Of a DNA stretch of 13,179 nt, positions 8,002 to 13,179 are shown piece by piece. Made by a program: the position numbers and the translations under genes. The stretch comes from an uncultured Opitutia bacterium (GTDB lineage: Bacteria > Verrucomicrobiota > Verrucomicrobiia > Opitutales > Opitutaceae): positions 1-13,179 of the forward strand of contig CALFZM010000090.1 in the NCBI GenBank assembly GCA_937952235.1, written 5' to 3'. The stretch's first letter is position 1. Each line of letters opens with the position of its first letter. A model generated the notes under the pieces. That model searched no databases. It was not told where the DNA came from and saw only the letters and a list, made by a program, of their open reading frames with translations.

Positions 8002-9843
8002 ATGTCCACTGCCACACCGCAAAAGTTCGAGTTCCAAGCCGAGATCAAGCAGCTGCTCGATATCGTCATCCACTCGCTCTATACGGAAAAGGAAATCTTC
8101 GTCCGGGAGCTGGTGTCCAATGCGTCCGATGCGCTCGAGAAGCTTCGCCACACCCAGCTGACCGAGAAGGAGATCTTCGACGACACCCTGGAGCTGGAGA
8201 TCAACCTCACGACCGACGACAAGGCGCGCACGATCACGATCCAGGATTTCGGCATCGGCATGACGCGCGAAGAGCTGGTGCGCAACCTGGGCACCATCGC
8301 GCATTCGGGCTCCAAGGCGTTCCTCAAGGCGCTCGGCGAAGGCGGCGCGAAAAACGCCAACCTCATCGGGCAGTTCGGCGTCGGATTCTATTCCGCCTTC
8401 ATGGTCGCGAAGAGCGTGAAGGTTTATTCGCATTCGTGGCGCAAGGACGAGCCCGGCCACGTCTGGTCGAGTGACGGCTCCGGCAGCTACGAGATCGAGG
8501 AGGTCGACGGCCAGCGACGCGGCGCCAAGATCGTGATCGAGTTGAAGGACGACTGCGCGGAGTTCGCGCAGGCGTGGAAGATCGAGGAGATCGTGAAGCG
8601 CTACAGCGCGTTCGTCTCGTTTCCGATCAACCTGAACGGCAAGCGGCTCAACACCGTCCAGGCCCTCTGGCTGCGCAGCAAGAACGAGATCAAGGAGGAG
8701 GAGTACACCGAGTTCTACAAGTTCCAGGCTCACGCGTATGAGGAACCGCGGCTGCGCCTTCACTTCAGCGCCGATGCGCCGCTCGCGATCAACGCGCTGC
8801 TGTTCGTCCCGAAGGAAAACACCGAGAAACTCGGGCTGGCCCGGCTCGAGCCGGCCGTCGCGCTCTACTGTCGCAAGGTGCTGATCGACGCGCAGCCCAA
8901 GGATATCCTCCCCGAGTGGCTGCGGTTTCTAAAGGGAGTCGTGGACAGCGAGGACCTGCCGCTGAACATCTCGCGCGAGACGATGCAGGACCGCTCGCTG
9001 ATCGAGAAACTGAACAAGGTCATCACGAAACGCTTCCTCAAGTTCCTCGAGGATGAAGCCAAGCAACGCCCGGAAGCCTACGACGAGTTCTACCGGGAAT
9101 TCGGCCACTTCATCAAGGAGGGCGCCGCCCTCGACCATACGCACAAGGACCAGCTCACCAAACTGCTCCGCTTCGAGTCTTCGCGGACGGAGAAAGGGAA
9201 GACGACCTCGCTGGCCGACTACATTTCCCGGTTGGGCGCCGAACAGAAGGAAATCTATTACCTGGTCGGTCCCAATCGCGCCTCCATCGAGGCCGGCCCG
9301 TACCTCGAAGGCTTCAAGGCGCGCAACCTGGAGGTGCTGTTCTGCTACGAGGCCGTCGACGAGTACGTGATGACGCACGTGCGCGAATTCGACGGGAAGA
9401 AGCTGCTCGCGGCGGACCACGCCGATGTGAAGCTCTCCGACCTCCCGCAGCCGGAAGGCGCCTTGGGCGAGGAGGACGTGAAGACGCTCACCGCCTGGAT
9501 CAAGGAGACGCTGGGCGAGCGGGTGGCGGAGGTGAAGGCCAGCGACCGGCTGGTCGATTCGCCGGTGCTGGCGCTCAATGCCGACAAGTTCACGTCGCCC
9601 CACATGCGCCGCATGATGAAGGCGATGAACAAAGAGGGCGGCGACAGCCCGCTGCGCGTGAACCTCGAGATCAACCCCCGTCACGCCGTGATCAAGCGGC
9701 TGTTCGAAACCCGCGCCGGCCAGCCCGAAAAGGCGAAGCTCGTCGCGGAGCAACTGCTCGATAACGCCCTGATCAGCGCCGGACTGCTCGACGACGCCAC
9801 GACGATGGTGGCGCGGTTGAACAAGCTGCTCGAAAGCGTTTGA
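8002..9843 (+). CDS. htpG: Molecular chaperone HtpG (bacterial Hsp90)
   Basis: This is a cytoplasmic ATP-dependent homodimeric chaperone that remodels partly folded clients, working with DnaK. The 613 residues are close to the usual 610-640. The N-terminal GHKL ATPase domain shows RELVSNASDALEKLR (35-49; E36 is the expected catalytic Glu, N40 the Mg-binding Asn), DFGIGM (82-87), the ATP-lid start NLGTIAHSGSKAF (95-107) and GQFGVGFYSAF (123-133). The middle domain carries GVVDSEDLPLNISRE, which holds the Arg that contacts the ATP gamma-phosphate in this family. The C-terminal dimerisation domain runs to the end. In the DxGIGM motif the variable position is Phe instead of the common Asn or Thr. 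The ATG at 8002 has no clear Shine-Dalgarno sequence but matches the usual N-terminus (KFEFQAEIKQLLDIVIHSLY). It stands alone, with repeats on both sides, and probably has its own promoter. Confidence 0.97.
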   Translation: MSTATPQKFEFQAEIKQLLDIVIHSLYTEKEIFVRELVSNASDALEKLRHTQLTEKEIFDDTLELEINLTTDDKARTITIQDFGIGMTREELVRNLGTIAHSGSKAFLKALGEGGAKNANLIGQFGVGFYSAFMVAKSVKVYSHSWRKDEPGHVWSSDGSGSYEIEEVDGQRRGAKIVIELKDDCAEFAQAWKIEEIVKRYSAFVSFPINLNGKRLNTVQALWLRSKNEIKEEEYTEFYKFQAHAYEEPRLRLHFSADAPLAINALLFVPKENTEKLGLARLEPAVALYCRKVLIDAQPKDILPEWLRFLKGVVDSEDLPLNISRETMQDRSLIEKLNKVITKRFLKFLEDEAKQRPEAYDEFYREFGHFIKEGAALDHTHKDQLTKLLRFESSRTEKGKTTSLADYISRLGAEQKEIYYLVGPNRASIEAGPYLEGFKARNLEVLFCYEAVDEYVMTHVREFDGKKLLAADHADVKLSDLPQPEGALGEEDVKTLTAWIKETLGERVAEVKASDRLVDSPVLALNADKFTSPHMRRMMKAMNKEGGDSPLRVNLEINPRHAVIKRLFETRAGQPEKAKLVAEQLLDNALISAGLLDDATTMVARLNKLLESV

Positions 9844-9916
9844 GCCGAACGATTCAGCAGGAGCGGAGCCGCTTGTACCCGGGCGGCTGACGTTCGGCCG
9901 ATCCCTACGCAGCGGC
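9842..9916 (+). repeat. REP-like doublet copy D, left part
   Basis: This diverged copy starts at the htpG stop codon. It shares the aacgattcag flank with copy B. The left stem is agccgctt / gggcggct (9867-9874, 9881-9888) with loop gtaccc, in which the two inner pairs are G-T wobbles. The linker (ctgacgttcg...cgatcc...cgcagcggc) follows copies B and E up to the first arm of the second hairpin, where similarity stops at about 9916. Confidence 0.65.
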
Positions 9917-9950
9917 CAGAGTGCCCAAGCCGATCAGGGCGGGATCCGAA

Positions 9951-10027
9951 ACGCAAAGACGCGAAGGAGAGCAAAGACTCGCGAAGGAAAACCTGGCGAA
10001 ACTTCGCGTTCCTTTGCGACTTCGCGT
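9951..10027. repeat. CGCAAAG-type imperfect palindrome, copy 2
   Basis: The left arm acgcaaagacgcgaagga (9951-9968) pairs with tcctttgcgacttcgcgt (10010-10027), mostly by exact complementarity. Inside lies a further imperfect repeat of the same motif (gcaaagactcgcgaagg, 9971-9987, and cttcgcgtt, 10002-10010). It belongs to the same family as 7571-7632 and lies inside REP-like copy D. Confidence 0.65.
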
Positions 10028-10057
10028 TCAGGTTTGGGCTACGGAGTCATTGAATCT

Positions 10058-10090
10058 GCTCTAGAGGACAAGCCGCGCCACCTTTCCGTG
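10058..10090 (+). repeat. REP-like doublet copy D, right part
   Basis: The segment gctctagaggacaagccg followed by cgccacctttccgtg matches the loop, second arm and right end of copies B and C (gaggac, aagc.gc, ccacctttc.gtg). Its partner arm (cgcagcggc) is found about 140 bp upstream, at the end of the left part of copy D. That is what makes copy D look interrupted. Confidence 0.55.
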
Positions 10091-10109
10091 CCCTCGTTTT
10101 CGTCCTGCC

Positions 10110-10745
10110 CTAGGCGGCCGGCGGATGCGCCTGCTTCGCGTGCACCGAGCCGTGGGGCTTGTGCGTGTGGTGGGGATGAGCCGGCGGCGCATGCGGTTTG
10201 TGCGGGCCGGCGGGCACCGGCCCGGCGGGATGGAGCCGCCGCCCGCGCGGCCGGTCTTTCCAGGTGCGCAGAATGATCGCGTAACCGGCCACGCCGCCGA
10301 TGATGCCGAGAATGGCGGCGCCGAGATACAGCGAGGTGACGGCGTGGGCGGAAAGCAGGACCTTCTTGGGCGCCGACTTGGCATCCTTCCACACCTTCGC
10401 GGGGCTCGCGCCGCGCACGACTTCACCGACGAAGTAGCACGAAGAAAGGTGCACGGGAGCCGTCAGCGGGGTGGAAAGAAACTGCAGCGCGATGCAGAGC
10501 AGGATGTTTCCGCGCACCAGCAGCGCCGCGATGCAGGCAAAGACCGACTGCGCCGGAAGGAACGGGACGATGGTGATGGGGAAACCGACCAGCCAGGCGC
10601 GGGCCAGGGAGCCGGCGGTGGGTTGCCACAACGCCTTGTTCAGGATGCCATCACCGAGCCAGCGGTGCACCCGCGTGCCCCGCATCCGGCTGCGCGAAAG
10701 CCGTTGTTTGTGCATCCAGCGCAGGATCCATAAGGGCAGTCTCAC
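10110..10745 (-). CDS. DUF2062 membrane protein with His/Pro-rich C-terminal tail
   Basis: This is a small inner-membrane protein of the DUF2062 family, whose function is not established. Numbering from the GTG at 10745 gives 211 residues. The family core runs from about RWLGDGILNKALW through SLARAWLVGFPITIVPFLPAQSVFACIAALLVRGNILLCIALQFLSTPLTAPVHLSSCYFVGEVV, with two hydrophobic hairpins. A third segment (SLYLGAAILGIIGGVAGYAIIL) follows near residues 137-158. The last 45 or so residues are basic and rich in His, Pro, Ala and Lys (PHKPHAPPAHPHHTHKPHG), possibly a metal-binding tail. GTG 10745 is preferred because GGAG lies 9 nt before it; the frame could also start at TTG 10760 or ATG 10715. 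It converges on htpG and stands apart from the DUF1080 gene upstream. Confidence 0.75.
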   Translation of the reverse strand: MRLPLWILRWMHKQRLSRSRMRGTRVHRWLGDGILNKALWQPTAGSLARAWLVGFPITIVPFLPAQSVFACIAALLVRGNILLCIALQFLSTPLTAPVHLSSCYFVGEVVRGASPAKVWKDAKSAPKKVLLSAHAVTSLYLGAAILGIIGGVAGYAIILRTWKDRPRGRRLHPAGPVPAGPHKPHAPPAHPHHTHKPHGSVHAKQAHPPAA

Positions 10746-10884
10746 GGGGGGAAGCTCCAAAGTGCGCCCGTCTCTTCGGCGGCGTCAACACCTCGGTGCG
10801 CATTTGGGTAGCGATACGCAGCGGCGACGGGCGCCAAACCCCGTGCCCCGAGCAGGTGACCCTTCAGATCACCCTTCAAAGCGG

Positions 10885-10973
10885 CCGCACTGAAAGGTGG
10901 AGCGGCTTGTCCTCAAGCCGCTGCGGACGGGTTCGTCGAACGTCAGCCGCCCGGGGACGGGCGGCTCCACCCC
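10885..10973 (-). repeat. REP-like inverted doublet, copy E (opposite orientation)
   Basis: This is the reverse complement of the layout in copies B and C. The first stem is agcggctt / aagccgct (10901-10908, 10915-10922) with loop gtcctc. The second is agccgccc / gggcggct (10945-10952, 10959-10966) with loop ggggac. Both 8-bp stems are perfect although their sequences differ from those of B and C. It ends 17 bp from the DUF1080 stop codon, so it would be in the 3' untranslated region of that - strand transcript. Confidence 0.85.
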
Positions 10974-10989
10974 TAACAACCGTTCCAGC

Positions 10990-11685
10990 TCAGGGCAGCA
11001 CGCGCACCTTGATGTTCCGGTACATCACCTTGCTCTCCGGATCGTGTCCCTGGATGGCGAAGGTGCCGCGCGAGAGAAAGCGGCCTTCCATCTTCGGCGG
11101 CGGAGCCGGGGGCGTCGGCTCCGTGAAATCGACGATCTGCCGTCCGTTCACGAAGGTCTGAATGCGTTTCCCTTCCACCCGCACCACCATCGTGTACCAC
11201 TCGTCGTCCTTTGCGGGTGCCACGAGGTTGTCCTTCACCGCATAGAGGCCGGCGCCCTTTTTCACGTCGCGGTGGGTGTTGTTCACCTGCACTTCATAAC
11301 CCTTCGCGGGCCAGTTGGTTTCCTGATACTGCGTGTGGATGTAGACGCCGGAATTGCCCTTGGCGGCCGCCTTGATGTCGAGGCTGAGCTCGAAGTTCTT
11401 GAAGTCCGCTCCCGCGACCGGGCCCGTGTAGAAGAGGTGCGACTTCTTCCACCCGGCCGCCTTCGCCTTCGCAGCGTCGCTGAAGGTCACGATGCAGCCG
11501 TCCTCCACGGTGAAGGCACCTTTGTCCTCGCTGGCTTTCCAGCCGTTGAGCGACTTGCCGTCGAAGAGGAGCTGCCATCCGGCGGCTTTCTCCTGCGTCG
11601 AGAGGGTGTTATGGGCGGCGGGCGCCGCGAGGACGGAGCTCGCGGCCAGGCCGGCGAGGGCAAGCGATAACAGGATGGGTTTCAT
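10990..11685 (-). CDS. Exported DUF1080 protein (3-keto-disaccharide hydrolase-type domain)
   Basis: This is a predicted exported single-domain protein of the DUF1080 (PF06439) family, which adopts a concanavalin-like beta-jelly roll; some members act on 3-keto-glycosides made by oxidation of sugars at C3. Starting at ATG 11685 it has 231 residues with a clear signal peptide (MKPILLSLALAGLAASSVLA, cleaved near residue 20). Family landmarks are GWQLLFDGKSLNGWKA (36-51), FTVEDGCIV (58-66), FELSLDIKAAAKGNSGVYIHTQ (98-119), GYEVQVNN (129-136), DEWYTMVVRVEGKRIQTFVNG (161-181) and the closing IQGHDPESKVMYRNIKV. The frame continues upstream to a GTG at 11727, but that would put a non-hydrophobic leader before the signal peptide. 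It lies 38 bp downstream of the cytochrome c gene on the same strand, so the two are probably an operon. The exact substrate is unknown. Confidence 0.88.
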   Translation of the reverse strand: MKPILLSLALAGLAASSVLAAPAAHNTLSTQEKAAGWQLLFDGKSLNGWKASEDKGAFTVEDGCIVTFSDAAKAKAAGWKKSHLFYTGPVAGADFKNFELSLDIKAAAKGNSGVYIHTQYQETNWPAKGYEVQVNNTHRDVKKGAGLYAVKDNLVAPAKDDEWYTMVVRVEGKRIQTFVNGRQIVDFTEPTPPAPPPKMEGRFLSRGTFAIQGHDPESKVMYRNIKVRVLP

Positions 11686-11723
11686 GGGTAGGGAAAAGGC
11701 AGGGCGACAGTAGCGCGCCGGCA

Positions 11724-13179
11724 TCACGGCACAACAAACGAAACGTCGGCCGAGGTCAGTTTCACGTCGCCGGGCGAGACATCGTCCAGTTGCAGCACGA
11801 GGGTATTAAGGCCGGGACGGACGGCGGCCTGCAGGGTCGCGGCCGGCTTCACGAGCGTACCGTTGAGCCACGCGTTGCGGACGGGTCCGGCGATCGCGAA
11901 CGTCGCCGGCCCGCCGGACGCCGCCTGGAACTGCGTGGCCGCAAAGAGGCCGCGGTTGTTGCCCCGATTGGGCACGATTTCCTCCACGACCCGGCCCGGC
12001 AGCACGCCGCTCGTGAGCGTCAGCACCGGGCGCCAATCCGACAGCGTGAGGTCGCCGGCGACCACGCGCTCGACGCCGAGATGCTGGTTCTGGCTGACGA
12101 CAAGGTAGAGCTGCCACGCCCGTGCCACGCCGCCCTTGGCCGCGTCGTAGTCTCCCGGCTTGCCCAGCAGGGAGAGGAACTTGAAGAGGTCCAGGCGCTC
12201 CTCCGGCAGCAGCGCGTCGACCAGACCGGCGGGCATCAGCGAGCCGACGCTCGTGCGCCGCACGATGTTCTGGGCGGGGATCGAGACGTCCCGGTTGGCC
12301 GCGTCGCGCAGCAGGACCTCCGCCGCGGTCTCGCGCACGATCATGCCGTTGTGTTCCTGCCCGTCGCGCGTGGCGATGAGGGCCGAGTGGTAGCCCTCCT
12401 TGATTTTCGCGTTGGGATACAGGATCGATTCGACCAGGTAGTCCGGGGGAGCGCTCGCACCGATGCTGGTGAGATCCGGGCCCAGTTTGCCGCCCGCTCC
12501 TCCGATCGCGTGGCAGGCGACGCACGCCAGCTCCGCCCGGCGGTAGATGTATTCCCCGCGGGCCGCATCGCCCTTTGCCAGCGCCTCGCGCGCGAGCGCC
12601 TGCAGGCCCGCCGCATCGAGCTTCACGTCGGCCAGGGAAAGTCCGGCGTGGCGCACAAGCACCGGCACGAGCGCCTGGTGCTGGGTCCCTTCGCGCGCGG
12701 GGCGCAGCCCCGCCCGGGCCGTCGCCGCCGGGATCGCCGCCGTCTCGAGTTCGCGGGCGAGCCGCGCGCTCACGCCCCGGATGCCCAGGAGCGAACGCCA
12801 GAGTTCCTGCGCTGCCGCCTCGTCCGTCGTGGCCCGCAACACCGCGAGCACCGACGGCACCGCGGTGGGCAGCTCGAGCCCCGCCAGCGTCACGACCGCC
12901 GCCCGACGCACAGCCGGCGGGGAGCGCTCGCCCGCCAGGTCCTGCAGCGCCGCGAGCACCGGCGCCCCGCCGATATCGCGCAGCGAGGCGAAGGCCGCCG
13001 CGCGATCCGCCGCCGACGTCGCGGGCGCGCCAGCCAGCTCGACCAGGCGCGGGACCAGCGAACCCAGCTTCCAGATGCCCGCCAGCTGCACCGCGGTCGT
13101 GCGCACCCCCGCGTTGTTCGAGCGCAGCAGCTCGCCGAGCGCCCCCAGGTCGCCGGCGGGTTTCACGGCGCGCAGGCGG
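11724..13179 (-). CDS. HEAT-repeat and cytochrome c protein, Planctomycetes/Verrucomicrobia heme-binding type (5' end outside the window)
   Basis: The frame is open to the window edge, so the N-terminus (in this family usually a signal peptide and often a beta-propeller sugar-dehydrogenase-like domain) is missing. The visible part has three regions. First come about 170 residues of helical HEAT-like repeats (for example VRTTAVQLAGIWKLGSLVPR). Then comes a class I cytochrome c domain with one heme site CVACH (codons at 12510-12524), followed by GGKLGPDLTSIGA and YLVESILYPNAKIKEGY, and a likely distal Met ligand in SLMPAGLVDALLPEERLDLFKFL. This order matches the PVC-specific heme-binding domain family. 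Last is an unusual C-terminal stretch of about 130 residues, beta-rich by appearance and ending in NTLVLQLDDVSPGDVKLTSADVSF. It probably accepts electrons from an exported sugar oxidation. The DUF1080 gene follows after 38 bp. Confidence 0.87.
   Translation of the reverse strand, partial: RLRAVKPAGDLGALGELLRSNNAGVRTTAVQLAGIWKLGSLVPRLVELAGAPATSAADRAAAFASLRDIGGAPVLAALQDLAGERSPPAVRRAAVVTLAGLELPTAVPSVLAVLRATTDEAAAQELWRSLLGIRGVSARLARELETAAIPAATARAGLRPAREGTQHQALVPVLVRHAGLSLADVKLDAAGLQALAREALAKGDAARGEYIYRRAELACVACHAIGGAGGKLGPDLTSIGASAPPDYLVESILYPNAKIKEGYHSALIATRDGQEHNGMIVRETAAEVLLRDAANRDVSIPAQNIVRRTSVGSLMPAGLVDALLPEERLDLFKFLSLLGKPGDYDAAKGGVARAWQLYLVVSQNQHLGVERVVAGDLTLSDWRPVLTLTSGVLPGRVVEEIVPNRGNNRGLFAATQFQAASGGPATFAIAGPVRNAWLNGTLVKPAATLQAAVRPGLNTLVLQLDDVSPGDVKLTSADVSFVVP
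12510..12524 (-). other. Heme c attachment motif CVACH
   Basis: On the - strand these 15 bases encode Cys-Val-Ala-Cys-His, the single CxxCH site of the cytochrome domain. The two Cys bind heme covalently and the His is the proximal iron ligand. It implies export and a cytochrome c maturation system elsewhere in the genome. Confidence 0.9.

Noticed and set aside
10897..11670. A 257-codon open frame on the + strand opposite the DUF1080 gene
   Set aside because: The - strand frame has a signal peptide and full DUF1080 landmarks; the + frame begins in a REP-like repeat and shows no domain.

Overview
The window is high-GC chromosomal DNA, most likely from a verrucomicrobial (Opitutaceae-like) bacterium. 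The evidence for this is the HEAT-repeat plus cytochrome c protein of the Planctomycetes/Verrucomicrobia heme-binding type, its DUF1080 partner, a GH106-type glycosidase, and genes that mostly lack a clear Shine-Dalgarno sequence. The taxon is an inference; there is no rRNA or marker gene to confirm it.

Layout from left to right. (1) At 1-1413, the end of livG and all of livF on the + strand: the two ATPases of a branched-chain amino acid ABC transporter whose permease and binding-protein genes must lie outside the window. (2) At 1573-4152, an exported GH106-like (alpha-L-rhamnosidase family) glycosidase. (3) At 4362-7241, a tight + strand pair: a CNNM/CBS/CorC-domain membrane protein and, 9 bp later, a multi-spanning membrane protein with a C-terminal TPR domain. 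(4) At 7242-8001, a 760-bp region without a gene, holding two copies of a REP-like inverted-doublet repeat on either side of a second type of palindrome. (5) At 8002-9843, htpG (Hsp90). (6) At 9844-10109, a third REP-like doublet that appears to be split by another copy of the second palindrome. (7) At 10110-10745 on the - strand, a DUF2062 membrane protein with a His/Pro-rich tail. (8) At 10885-10973, a further REP-like doublet in inverted orientation. (9) At 10990-13179 on the - strand, a probable operon in which a HEAT/cytochrome c protein (5' end outside the window) is followed by an exported DUF1080 (3-keto-disaccharide hydrolase family) protein.

How the genes work together: the GH106 enzyme and the cytochrome c/DUF1080 pair both suggest an extracytoplasmic glycan or glycoside catabolism lifestyle, and LivGF imports amino acids. 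HtpG, the CNNM protein, the TPR protein and DUF2062 are housekeeping or membrane functions with no obvious link to sugar use.

The most interesting non-coding signal is the family of short hairpin repeats. Five loci lie in the spaces between genes, mostly just after stop codons. Their stems differ in sequence but keep pairing through compensatory changes, and they are mostly arranged as head-to-head pairs. I saw no CRISPR array, tRNA, rRNA, transposase, phage gene or recognisable defence system.
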